Origin: Gammaproteobacteria bacterium
GTDB taxonomy: Bacteria > Pseudomonadota > Gammaproteobacteria > Berkiellales > Berkiellaceae
Length of the DNA stretch: 9,668 nt
NCBI GenBank assembly: GCA_016874315.1
Contig: VGTX01000025.1
Location: forward strand, 1 to 9,668
Direction: 5' to 3'
A model generated the notes under the pieces. The model was not told where the DNA came from and ran no database searches. It worked only from the letters and a program-made list of their open reading frames with translations. The position numbers were made by a program, and so were the translations under genes. Below are positions 1-6,262 of the stretch, in pieces (position 1 is the stretch's first letter; every line of letters starts with the position of its first letter).

Positions 1-473
1 TTGTTTACAGCTTTTGCAACATCAGCGGTAACTGTTCCTGTTTTTGGGTTTGGCATCAAGCCTTTTGGCCCTAAAACACGTGCAAGCTTACCGACATGTC
101 CCATTGCATCTGGTGATGCGATAAGAAGATCGAAATCGAACTTTCCAGCTTGTGCATCTTGAAGGATTTTTTCTGCTAAATCAGCAAAACCAACAACATC
201 TGCGCCAGCATCAAGAGCTTTTTGAACGTTTTCGCCTTGGGTCATAACAGCAACGCGAATTTTTCGACCTGTTCCACAAGGAAGAACGGAGGAACCGCGC
301 ACAGTTTGTGCGGAGTTACGTGCATCAATTCCAAGTGTAAAGACAATATTGATGGTTGGATCGAACTTTTCGGTCGAATATTCTCTAACGAGATTCAATG
401 CTGCATCAATTGCATATGTCTTAGAGCGATCGAGCTCTTTATGTTTCTTTTGACGTTTTGTTTCGTAAGCCAT
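1..473 (-). CDS. rplA: 50S ribosomal protein L1, 3' end cut by window edge
   Basis: This is the N-terminal ~157 residues of ribosomal protein L1 (usual length ~230); the rest lies beyond base 1. L1 binds 23S rRNA helices 76-78 to form the mobile L1 stalk, which helps release E-site tRNA. In many bacteria it also represses translation of its own operon mRNA. The translation begins MAYETKRQKKHKELD and contains the family signature LGPKGLMPNPKTGTV near residues 133-147. The basic N-terminus and the segment TLGIDARNSAQTVRGSSVLP also match L1. The ATG lies only 2 nt after the rplK stop codon. A GGAG Shine-Dalgarno sequence sits inside the end of rplK, 5 nt before the ATG, so the two genes are almost certainly translationally coupled. 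Nothing unusual is visible in the part present. Confidence 0.97.
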   Translation of the reverse strand, partial: MAYETKRQKKHKELDRSKTYAIDAALNLVREYSTEKFDPTINIVFTLGIDARNSAQTVRGSSVLPCGTGRKIRVAVMTQGENVQKALDAGADVVGFADLAEKILQDAQAGKFDFDLLIASPDAMGHVGKLARVLGPKGLMPNPKTGTVTADVAKAVN

Positions 474-475
474 GA

Positions 476-910
476 TTACTCCACTCCCTCTACTTTAACA
501 CCCATGCTTCTTGCTGAACCAGCAATAGTACGTACAGCGGCATCAATGCTTGATGCTGTCAAATCAGGCTCTTTCATCTTTGCAATTTCAACTAATTGCG
601 CACGATTCAATGTTCCTACAAAGTCAGAATGTGGCTTTGCTGAACCAGACTTGATACCTAGAGCTTTTTTAATAAAATAAGTCGCTGGAGGTGTTTTGTA
701 TGCAAGGGTAAAGCTACGATCGTTGTAAATCGTTACAACAACAGGCAGCGGAGTGCCCTTTTCGAATTTAGCTGTATCTGCATTAAATGTCTTACAGAAC
801 TCCATCAAATTTACACCGGTTGGACCAAGTGCTGTACCAACTGGTGGTGCAGGGGTGGCCGATCCGGCTGGGAGCTGAAGTTTTTTTACTTGTGTAATCT
901 TCTTTGCCAT
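476..910 (-). CDS. rplK: 50S ribosomal protein L11
   Basis: Complete 144-residue L11, normal for the family (~141-145). L11 binds the GTPase-associated centre of 23S rRNA (helices 43/44) at the base of the L7/L12 stalk. There it influences elongation-factor action and RelA-dependent stringent signalling. The proline-rich N-terminal domain is clear (AGSATPAPPVGTALGPTGVN, residues ~16-35), followed by LMEFCKTFN. The C-terminal RNA-binding domain ends in the typical IAGSARSMGVKVEG segment. Most homologues have ALGQ/ALGP before GVN; the proline form is seen here. The start is supported by an AGGA about 9-10 nt upstream and by the canonical MAKK start. It sits between nusG (100-bp gap holding a stem-loop) and rplA (2-nt gap), the standard gene order. 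Confidence 0.98.
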   Translation of the reverse strand: MAKKITQVKKLQLPAGSATPAPPVGTALGPTGVNLMEFCKTFNADTAKFEKGTPLPVVVTIYNDRSFTLAYKTPPATYFIKKALGIKSGSAKPHSDFVGTLNRAQLVEIAKMKEPDLTASSIDAAVRTIAGSARSMGVKVEGVE

Positions 911-943
911 AACAATGGATCCTATTTATGAGTGTTAACGTTA

Positions 944-977
944 AGAGCGTATAGCCATTCACACAGCTAAACGCTCT
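944..977 (-). promoter_or_regulatory. Stem-loop in the rplK leader (possible L1 autoregulation site)
   Basis: The 100-bp nusG-rplK gap contains a clear inverted repeat. Arms 944-950 and 971-977 (7 bp) are followed by an A/A mismatch, then a second 4-bp block (952-955 with 966-969) and a 10-nt loop. A 10-bp palindrome TTAACGTTAA (935-944) abuts it. In the direction of transcription no U-tract follows, so it is not an intrinsic terminator of nusG. Its place just ahead of rplK-rplA is where L1 commonly binds its own mRNA. That role is inferred from position only; I did not match it to the L1 rRNA site. An RNA-processing site is an alternative. Confidence 0.4.
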
Positions 978-1010
978 CGACTTCCCTTTTTTTTAACGCA
1001 TTAAAAAAAA

Positions 1011-1562
1011 TTAAGAACTTTTTTCAACTTGAATAAAATCAAGCTCAACAGGCGTGGAACGTCCGAAAATGACCACGGCAACTTGCAAACGGTTTTTATC
1101 ATAATCAATATGATCGACCGCACCTGTAAAGTCAGTGAATGGTCCTTCTTTAATACGGACCACTTCACCAACTTCGTATAAAACTTTAGGACGAGGTTTA
1201 TCAGTCACCTCTTTCACACGCGAAAGAATACGTGCAGCTTCTTGCTCACTTAAAGCTGTTGGCTCACCGGATTTTCCTCCAACAAACCCCATAACTTTTG
1301 GCAGTTTACGCACAATATGCCAAATATTTGTTGTCATACGCACTTGAGCCAAAATATAGCCAGGGTAAAAGCGTCGCTCAGACTTTTTACGCTGCCCCTT
1401 CTTCATTTCGATAACTTCTTCGGTAGGGACAAGAATCTGGCCAAATGAATCTTCTAATTCATAGAATTCTATCGCTTTTTTTAGATGTTCAACCGCGGTT
1501 TTTTCTGAACCAGCAATTGATTGGATAACGTACCACTTTAATTCAGGAAGAGCTTCATTCAT
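1011..1562 (-). CDS. nusG: Transcription termination/antitermination factor NusG
   Basis: Complete NusG of 183 residues, the usual size. NusG binds the clamp helices of RNA polymerase, raises processivity and, through its C-terminal KOW domain, contacts Rho or ribosomal protein S10. The N-terminal NGN domain is recognisable: KWYVIQSIAGSEKTAVEHL at residues ~9-27, then the RRFYPGYILAQVRM segment (~63-76). The linker region carries VMGFVGG. The C-terminal KOW domain spans about residues 128-183 (VGEVVRIKEGPFTDFTGAV). The gene lies 11 bp downstream of secE, and its AGG ribosome-binding sequence overlaps the secE stop codon, so co-translation is likely. Gene order secE-nusG-rplK-rplA is the widespread bacterial arrangement. 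No anomaly is visible. Confidence 0.97.
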   Translation of the reverse strand: MNEALPELKWYVIQSIAGSEKTAVEHLKKAIEFYELEDSFGQILVPTEEVIEMKKGQRKKSERRFYPGYILAQVRMTTNIWHIVRKLPKVMGFVGGKSGEPTALSEQEAARILSRVKEVTDKPRPKVLYEVGEVVRIKEGPFTDFTGAVDHIDYDKNRLQVAVVIFGRSTPVELDFIQVEKSS

Positions 1563-1573
1563 AACGACACAAC

Positions 1574-2353
1574 CTAATGGAATTGATTTAATAAGAAGGA
1601 CAATACCCGAGTGATAATTTGATCAATCACCCACCAAAATACTGCACTGAGCGCCACGGCTACAGCAACAATGACAACAAAACGAAGAGTTTCGCCTGCA
1701 TTAGGCCACTCAATTCGCTTAATTTCACGACGCATTTCTGTAGCAAAGCTGACGATAGCGGATTGACGATTTGTATTCAATGCTACCCAACCCCACAAAA
1801 GTGCGACCATTATCAAAACGATTGGTTGATACATATACTGCACGATAATCCCTGGAGATTTTATGCAAATATCAAACAAACTTAAATTTGCATAAATCAA
1901 AATAGGAAGCGCGCCTCCTAATAAAATTAACGAAAATAGAAAGTCCGCGCGGAAATCGAAAGAAGATCCATCTTTATAAAAAGAGCGCGCAACCCAACTT
2001 AATCCGGCAATTGCACAAAAAACAGCGACGACAGTGAACGGCATGTAGCACGCGAAAAGACCTATAAACAGTGCTATCGAGGGTGTTCTTTTGCTAAGCT
2101 TTATAGATTCACCAAATTTAGGAAGTATGCAAAACAAAGCAGAAAGGATAGTTATAATTCTAAATGACATGTCAAATGAGCCAAAATCAAGACTCACCGA
2201 TGTGACGGGCATGAACAAAGGCATTGTGTGCAACATCATCGCAAAAACAACTGAAAATATACAGGCAATATACATTATTGCAAATAAATAACTTGCTCTT
2301 CGTAGAACAAAATCAGATGCTGGCTTAAAAAAAGCTGGTGCGAATGTGCTCAT
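1574..2353 (-). CDS. secE: Protein translocase subunit SecE with large multi-membrane N-terminal extension
   Basis: The C-terminal ~60 residues are a standard SecE core. An amphipathic helix with EMRREIKRIEWPNAGET (residues ~206-222, WP at 216-217) precedes a transmembrane helix at ~224-246 containing the usual Asp (D244). SecE clamps SecY in the plasma membrane and is essential for protein export. The gene's place directly before nusG confirms the identity. What is odd is the size: 259 residues, against ~60-130 in most bacteria. The first ~195 residues contain about five hydrophobic stretches (around 22-48, 64-79, 92-120, 135-160, 168-192) with no resemblance I recognise. One continuous reading frame covers both parts. 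A GGAG lies 11 nt before the ATG at 2353, which supports translation of the full length. An internal start (for example Met174 or Met182) giving a conventional two-helix SecE cannot be excluded. Confidence 0.9.
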   Translation of the reverse strand: MSTFAPAFFKPASDFVLRRASYLFAIMYIACIFSVVFAMMLHTMPLFMPVTSVSLDFGSFDMSFRIITILSALFCILPKFGESIKLSKRTPSIALFIGLFACYMPFTVVAVFCAIAGLSWVARSFYKDGSSFDFRADFLFSLILLGGALPILIYANLSLFDICIKSPGIIVQYMYQPIVLIMVALLWGWVALNTNRQSAIVSFATEMRREIKRIEWPNAGETLRFVVIVAVAVALSAVFWWVIDQIITRVLSFLLNQFH

Positions 2354-2409
2354 TGTTTCAAATACTCCGAGATTTTTTGAAAATGAAAAGATATATATTC
2401 AAAAGACAT

Positions 2410-2439
2410 AATATATCTTATTTTGCTATATGGAGTAAA
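2410..2439 (-). promoter_or_regulatory. Candidate sigma-70 promoter for secE operon
   Basis: Read on the minus strand, TTTACT (2439-2434) and TATATT (2415-2410) are separated by 18 bp and lie about 57 bp upstream of the secE start. Both hexamers match consensus only moderately in very AT-rich DNA, so this is a weak call. A promoter is expected in this gap because it is the only sizeable one upstream of the operon within the window. Confidence 0.28.
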
Positions 2440-2454
2440 TAATTAACTAGAAAT

Positions 2455-2480
2455 ATATTGTTAAAATATCTTTACAATAT
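2455..2480. repeat. AT-rich inverted repeat upstream of secE promoter
   Basis: Arms ATATTGT (2455-2461) and ACAATAT (2474-2480) are perfect. The stem can extend by AAA/TTT (2463-2465 with 2471-2473) past one bulged T, leaving a 5-nt loop. It lies just beyond the candidate -35 of secE. It could be a weak 3'-end hairpin for the GNAT transcript or a protein-binding site. Chance occurrence in AT-rich DNA is possible. Confidence 0.3.
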
Positions 2481-2664
2481 GAATTTATGAATTATAAATG
2501 CTGGAGAAAAGTTCTCAAAAACTAAATTAATCATTCGCAATCAAAGTGAGCTTAAATCTCAAATAATTATTGAAAAACTGAAGCCCCCATCTTTTTCTTA
2601 AGAATAGGCATCAGAATATAAGTAAAATTTGAAGATTATTTTCAAAGTCTACTGTATTAACCAG

Positions 2665-3261
2665 CTATTCGAACCGATTATATTCATGAGCCTTAATGAT
2701 CGTGTTAAGTTCATCACATGCATATACATGCACATCATTTTCTTTTCCTGATATTAAATTTATAGTGGCGTTTTTTAAAATTCGCTGATATTCAAAACCA
2801 AGAAATTCAGGAATTCTCATAGATGAATCATTGCCATTCTCGCAATGAATATAGACTGTTTTAAATCCTTGGGTTGCCAAAAGATAGTGAGTAAAAAAAC
2901 CAACTGCCTCTCGCATATTTCCTTGCTTTTGAAAAGATTTTCTCATCCAATAACCAAGCTCACACGATTTTTTGTAATAATCGATATGATGCGCTGATAA
3001 CTCACCAATTAACGTGTCAGTTTTCTTATCAAAAACACCGTAAGCTCGCACTGTACTGCAAGGTGTGTTGAATCGTGCAATATGATGCTCTAAACGAATT
3101 TGAGCATTAGATAACTCAAATGGTATAACACCCCAATCCATCCATGCATGTAATTCATCCAATGTTTCACAGATTGCCTCCTTTAATAAAGGAGCTTCGT
3201 CTAATTTAATAAGACGCATATACAATCTTTGTGACTCTATTCTTGGGTGAAATTGTAACAT
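2665..3261 (-). CDS. GNAT-family N-acetyltransferase (RimJ/RimL-like)
   Basis: 198-residue protein with the layout of RimJ/RimL-type GNAT enzymes, which move an acetyl group from acetyl-CoA to a protein N-terminus or a small amine. The N-terminal segment (ESQRLYMRLIKLDEAPLL, ~9-26) is the usual first strand and helix. The acetyl-CoA loop region is at ~100-125 (ELGYWMRKSFQKQGNMREAV; compare the family's GYWl...GkGymtEA). The C-terminal motif CENGNDSSMRIPEFLGFEYQ (~140-159) matches the N..S..v..klGF segment. The loop reads QKQGN rather than the common Q/RxxGxG/A, so CoA binding may be less standard. The substrate cannot be predicted. The ATG at 3261 has only a weak ribosome-binding sequence. 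The gene lies on the same strand as, but is separated by a terminator from, the NTT gene upstream, so it probably has its own promoter. Confidence 0.82.
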   Translation of the reverse strand: MLQFHPRIESQRLYMRLIKLDEAPLLKEAICETLDELHAWMDWGVIPFELSNAQIRLEHHIARFNTPCSTVRAYGVFDKKTDTLIGELSAHHIDYYKKSCELGYWMRKSFQKQGNMREAVGFFTHYLLATQGFKTVYIHCENGNDSSMRIPEFLGFEYQRILKNATINLISGKENDVHVYACDELNTIIKAHEYNRFE

Positions 3262-3305
3262 TTGTTTAAAAACTCAATCGTTTTATAAATAATAGTGCAA
3301 AAGGC

Positions 3306-3350
3306 AAAAAAATATCACCGAAGCCTTCGCAAAAAGGCATCAGTGATATT
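3306..3350 (-). terminator. Intrinsic terminator downstream of the NTT gene
   Basis: An 8-bp outer stem (3311-3318 with 3343-3350), a 4x4 internal loop, a 5-bp GC-richer inner stem (3323-3327 with 3334-3338) and a 6-nt loop form a strong hairpin. On the minus strand it is followed by a run of seven T (3312-3306, overlapping the stem foot). It lies ~80 nt after the NTT stop codon and before the GNAT start, so it should end the NTT transcript. On the plus strand only a broken T-run follows, so it is mainly one-directional. Confidence 0.8.
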
Positions 3351-3431
3351 CTTTATACTCACTCGATCTGAAAGCTTCCTATCCAAACTCAATCATATAT
3401 GGCTTGGAAGAAATGAAATCAGCATCTAATA

Positions 3432-4934
3432 TTAGGCTGCTTGCGCTTTACGCTCTTCAGCCAATTTAGTTGCTGCTTCATACTCACGACCAAGTGCTTT
3501 AACAGCATAAATCCACATAACCAAAATTAAGCCACAAAGAACAGCTAGAATTGGTGTTGCTTCAGAGAATGTGTATGAAGGGAAAATCAAGAAGATCAGG
3601 GATAATAAGAATCCACCACCTGACTTACCTAAACGACCACCAATCACCTCAACAGCAGACATACCTTTTGTTTTTAATTCATCATCAAGTGGCATATACG
3701 CCATTTTTTGTGTTGAATCAAACAATGAGTACTTCGTCGCTTTACTTAGGATATTCTGCATAGCTCCAATCATTACAGCCCAGAAAAGTAGATCGCTTGC
3801 TGCAACAAATGACATAATCGCAGCATCACCTTTCGATGCAAAAATGAATAAGAAGAAGAAGAATCCGGTAACTAAAATCATTGCAGGGGTTAAGATCGCA
3901 GCCGTGGTCCAGTTTACAAGACGCAAAATATTTGTTCCGATAAGCATGAACAAGATTGCAGCTACACCTTGGTAAGCCTGGAATCCACCCATAAAGGCCA
4001 CATAAGCCTCTTTAGTTGGATATAGCGCTTTTACACGATCTTTCCATACGCCTTCAATTAAGATCGTAGAAATTCCGTAAGATACAAGCAGAATTGTTAA
4101 CAGTCCCAAATAGCGTGAAGTCAATATCACTTTGAAACTTTGAGCAAGTCCTGGTTTACTTTTCTTTTTCTTCGGTGCGCCAGGAGCAGCAGTGTCTACT
4201 AACGCTGGATTAGTTGCAACAACTAATTGAGTCCAAGCATAAAGAGCTACCATCACCAAAGCACTTAGAATGAGTCCACTTAAAACAAACATAAATCCTT
4301 GTTGAGCTGCATCAGCCTCAAGATCTTGTTTCAAAAATGTGGTCAAAACATATCCTGTTAATAACAGTCCAAAGTTTCCAACAAATCCAAACATAGAGTA
4401 AAAACGCTTCGCTTCAGAAGGACGAGTTACTTCGTTTGCAAGTTGCCAGAAAAACAACGATACCATCATTGAGCCCCAAAGCTCTGAAATGATATAGAAC
4501 GATGCATAGGTCCAGTTTTGCAAAATACGGAATATCCATTTCAATCTTGGAACAGCTGTAATCCAACCCTGCACAGTTGCGTCGCTAATTCTATAGCTTT
4601 CTATGCTTGGGAATAAAACATATGTAAAAAGAATGAAGTATCCAATAAAAAATCCAGCAAACACATAGAAAACCTTTTTAGAATCCATATGGTTACACAG
4701 AATGGTGTAAATCATCGTCGCAATAATAGCAGACGGTAATACAAAGCATGTCTTCAAAAATCCTAAAGCCTCTGCCCCAATAGATGTCACAATAAAACCA
4801 TCTTTTACGGAGCGCAATAAGGAGTAATTGAAAAGAATACACATCATCATGAACGCAAGAGGAAGGAATTTTTGATGTTCAATCCCATAAATCGGCCATA
4901 ACACCTGACGAGCATAACTACGAATTGATTTCAT
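3432..4934 (-). CDS. tlc: ATP/ADP translocase-family nucleotide transporter (NTT/Tlc)
   Basis: Full-length member of the plastid/Chlamydia/Rickettsia nucleotide transporter family (~500 residues, about 11-12 membrane helices). Characterised members exchange host ATP for ADP or import other nucleotides across the inner membrane. Family landmarks are all present: RSVKDGF near residue 44, SELWGSMMVSLFFWQLANE near 150-168, ILIEGVWKDRVKALYPT near 292-308, and SLFDSTQKMAYMPLD followed by GGRLGKSGGG near 405-440. The Lys (RSVKD), the Glu of SELWGS and the Glu of IEGVWK correspond to charged residues reported as important in plant NTT1. A basic PKKKKSK stretch near 255 is a cytoplasmic loop. Substrate (ATP/ADP versus other nucleotides) cannot be read from sequence alone. 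I start at the second ATG (4934), which has AAGAG 8 nt upstream; the ATG at 4940 is only 2 nt from it. Expressed as a single gene with its own promoter and terminator. Confidence 0.95.
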   Translation of the reverse strand: MKSIRSYARQVLWPIYGIEHQKFLPLAFMMMCILFNYSLLRSVKDGFIVTSIGAEALGFLKTCFVLPSAIIATMIYTILCNHMDSKKVFYVFAGFFIGYFILFTYVLFPSIESYRISDATVQGWITAVPRLKWIFRILQNWTYASFYIISELWGSMMVSLFFWQLANEVTRPSEAKRFYSMFGFVGNFGLLLTGYVLTTFLKQDLEADAAQQGFMFVLSGLILSALVMVALYAWTQLVVATNPALVDTAAPGAPKKKKSKPGLAQSFKVILTSRYLGLLTILLVSYGISTILIEGVWKDRVKALYPTKEAYVAFMGGFQAYQGVAAILFMLIGTNILRLVNWTTAAILTPAMILVTGFFFFLFIFASKGDAAIMSFVAASDLLFWAVMIGAMQNILSKATKYSLFDSTQKMAYMPLDDELKTKGMSAVEVIGGRLGKSGGGFLLSLIFLIFPSYTFSEATPILAVLCGLILVMWIYAVKALGREYEAATKLAEERKAQAA

Positions 4935-4980
4935 ATACATTTCTCTTAAGCTGTTAATAATAAATTTTCCAACTGACTCA

Positions 4981-5000
4981 TTAACACATTTTTATGTTAA
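4981..5000. repeat. Inverted repeat in the NTT 5' leader
   Basis: Perfect 6-bp arms TTAACA (4981-4986) and TGTTAA (4995-5000) with an 8-nt spacer lie between the predicted transcription start (~5017) and the NTT start codon. It could form a weak leader hairpin or be a dyad operator. No function can be assigned. Confidence 0.3.
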
Positions 5001-5023
5001 AAAGTCAAAGTACTCGAAGAGTT

Positions 5024-5058
5024 ATTATATTGTACAAACTCTATTTTTCAACAGTCAA
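5024..5058 (-). promoter_or_regulatory. Sigma-70 promoter(s) of the NTT gene
   Basis: On the minus strand a consensus -10, TATAAT (5029-5024), lies 16 bp after TTGAAA (5051-5046). Overlapping this, TTGACT (5058-5053) and TACAAT (5034-5029) are spaced by 18 bp. Either pair is a good housekeeping promoter. Transcription would start near 5017, giving an ~80-nt leader. This is the best promoter on the minus strand in the window and fits a highly expressed transporter. Confidence 0.7.
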
Positions 5059-5063
5059 GCGCT

Positions 5064-5080
5064 ATTAGAAATTCTCTAAT
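5064..5080. repeat. Palindrome just upstream of the NTT -35
   Basis: ATTAGA (5064-5069) and TCTAAT (5075-5080) are perfect arms around a 5-nt centre. The element lies 6-13 bp upstream of the candidate -35 boxes and just after the end of the preceding gene. There is no T-tract behind it on the minus strand, so it is not an obvious terminator. An activator site or a weak 3'-end hairpin for the 5094-5822 gene are possibilities. Confidence 0.3.
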
Positions 5081-5093
5081 CACTAAGTTAACA

Positions 5094-5822
5094 TCACATA
5101 TCTAAAACTAATCGATCTTGCAAGGAAATAGAGCTCGATCCATCTTTATGTAGATTTATTTTCGGCGTGAGAACATTCATTCCACTTTTCATTGATTCTT
5201 TTAAAAGCTTAATTGTATCGCCTGCTGGCTGCGGAACCAGCCCAATTTCATCTACATCAGAGTGCAATATCAAAAAAATCAGAGTTGCTTTCTGACCCGA
5301 TCGTCGATAGCTCAAAGCATCAATCAAAGGATCGAACATCCAATACGAGGGTGGATATCCGAAGAGAAAAGTATTTTCATTATGAACTTCCATAATGGGA
5401 TAAAATATCACTAAATGTGGTTGAAAATTTTTTGTCATTAACTCTAGACGTAAATCGTTAACACAAGAAATTGCAGGAATTTGTCCAAATTTATAACTAC
5501 AAAGCGAATGCAGATCAAGAATATCCTCCCGCAAAGCCTTTTCTAATACCCATTCAATTGATTGTGTTACATTTGTCATAATTACGGCATGAGAATCAGT
5601 CTCAACATATTCAACCATATATGGTATTTTTCTAAACGGCTCCCTCTCGGATAGCCATAATTTTGCATTAGGGATCTCAAATGGGCTTGTTTGAATGAGA
5701 TTGCTCGCAATAGAATTAATATTTCTAGACTGCCCATTTTCTTCGATAGAACATTGAATTAAAAAACGATCTGATACAGATACAAAGTTTGCGGATATAC
5801 ATTTTGAAAGATTGCTTTGCAT
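5094..5822 (-). CDS. Hypothetical protein, 242 residues
   Basis: I do not recognise this protein. It is a continuous 242-codon frame with ordinary composition, no signal peptide and no membrane helix. It has an alternating hydrophobic pattern suggesting a mixed alpha/beta soluble domain, e.g. HLVIFYPIMEV near 136-146 and ATLIFLILHSDVDEIGL near 178-194, with GYPPSYWMFDP between them. The only start in frame before a stop is the ATG at 5822 or later, because an in-frame TAA lies 6 nt upstream; the ribosome-binding sequence is weak. It is followed 160 bp later by the separately promoted NTT gene on the same strand and is divergent from the dksA operon (209-bp gap). No homology-based function is offered. 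It is probably a lineage-restricted protein. Confidence 0.75.
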   Translation of the reverse strand: MQSNLSKCISANFVSVSDRFLIQCSIEENGQSRNINSIASNLIQTSPFEIPNAKLWLSEREPFRKIPYMVEYVETDSHAVIMTNVTQSIEWVLEKALREDILDLHSLCSYKFGQIPAISCVNDLRLELMTKNFQPHLVIFYPIMEVHNENTFLFGYPPSYWMFDPLIDALSYRRSGQKATLIFLILHSDVDEIGLVPQPAGDTIKLLKESMKSGMNVLTPKINLHKDGSSSISLQDRLVLDM

Positions 5823-5955
5823 AACTTACTGTCATTACTGAAATTCGATACTTTTCATATCGGTCATTTTTTTTAAAAAACTCCAAATGTTGCGTAATTT
5901 ATTAAATAAAATGATTTTTTTAATTTTTTTTACATTTTTAATCTCTATTCTAAAA

Positions 5956-5984
5956 TTGCTATATACGCCAACATCTGTTATAGA
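5956..5984 (+). promoter_or_regulatory. Extended -10 sigma-70 promoter of the dksA-thioesterase-TMEM43-like operon
   Basis: TTGCTA (5956-5961) and TATAGA (5979-5984) are separated by exactly 17 bp, with a TGT extended -10 element (5976-5978). Transcription would begin near 5991, giving a ~40-nt leader with a strong Shine-Dalgarno sequence before the dksA start at 6032. It is the only convincing plus-strand promoter in the divergent 5823-6031 gap, whose remainder is poly-A/T-rich. Confidence 0.65.
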
Positions 5985-6018
5985 GTTTTTATCCATACAA
6001 CTCTCCAACATAAGGACC

Positions 6019-6023
6019 GGAGG
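6019..6023 (+). promoter_or_regulatory. Strong Shine-Dalgarno sequence of dksA
   Basis: GGAGG lies 8 nt before the ATG at 6032, an optimal arrangement. It fixes the start of the dksA frame at 6032 and argues against the upstream overlapping frame that begins at 5887, which has no ribosome-binding site. Confidence 0.85.
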
Positions 6024-6031
6024 TTTATATT

Positions 6032-6262
6032 ATGGCAAAGTCGCATTTTACGTCGTCTGTTTTAGACACAGGATTTCACCCGAGTTTGATTGCTTCAGAT
6101 GACTACATGTCCCCACATACATTGAGTCTTTTTCGTGAGTTCCTGATTTTATGGAAAAAAAGTGTTCTTGCAGAATCTCAACAACATCTTGAGGGTATCC
6201 GAGAAGACGTTAATCAAGTTTCTTCAGATCTATCAGACCAAGCATCTTATGAAGAAAATTGA
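6032..6262 (+). CDS. DksA N-terminal fragment (76 residues)
   Basis: This is what would be translated from the strong ribosome-binding site: globular N-terminus, helix 1 of the coiled coil (MSPHTLSLFREFLILWKK from ~26) and the catalytic tip. It ends after SYEEN at the premature TGA. Without helix 2 and the zinc finger the coiled coil cannot form, so the fragment is unlikely to act as DksA. Confidence refers to the frame being translated, not to function. Confidence 0.5.
   Translation: MAKSHFTSSVLDTGFHPSLIASDDYMSPHTLSLFREFLILWKKSVLAESQQHLEGIREDVNQVSSDLSDQASYEEN

Larger units (their letters stand above)
2354..2664. other. 311-bp intergenic region between GNAT gene and secE
   Basis: No coding sequence, tRNA or rRNA is visible here. 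The stretch holds the weak secE promoter candidate (2410-2439) and an AT-rich inverted repeat at 2455-2480. No U-tract terminator for the upstream acetyltransferase gene is evident. The tuf and tRNA-Trp genes that often precede secE in bacteria are absent from this position. Confidence 0.6.

Noticed and set aside
222..680. 152-codon plus-strand frame across rplA/rplK
   Set aside because: It is antisense to two highly conserved ribosomal protein genes and has no plausible protein character.
944..990. Plus-strand intrinsic terminator (hairpin followed by T8)
   Set aside because: No plus-strand gene lies upstream; all genes here are on the minus strand, where no T-tract follows the hairpin.
2661..2680. 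TTCGAACC-like string suggesting a tRNA T-loop
   Set aside because: No acceptor, D or anticodon stem can be formed around it, and it lies in the 3' end of the acetyltransferase gene.
3571..3975. 134-codon plus-strand frame inside the NTT gene
   Set aside because: It is antisense to the clearly conserved NTT coding sequence, with low-complexity lysine runs; a shadow frame.
5887..6102. 71-codon plus-strand frame starting MLRNLLNKMIFLIFF
   Set aside because: It has no ribosome-binding site, overlaps the good promoter at 5956-5984 and the true dksA start, and its hydrophobic look comes from poly-T DNA.
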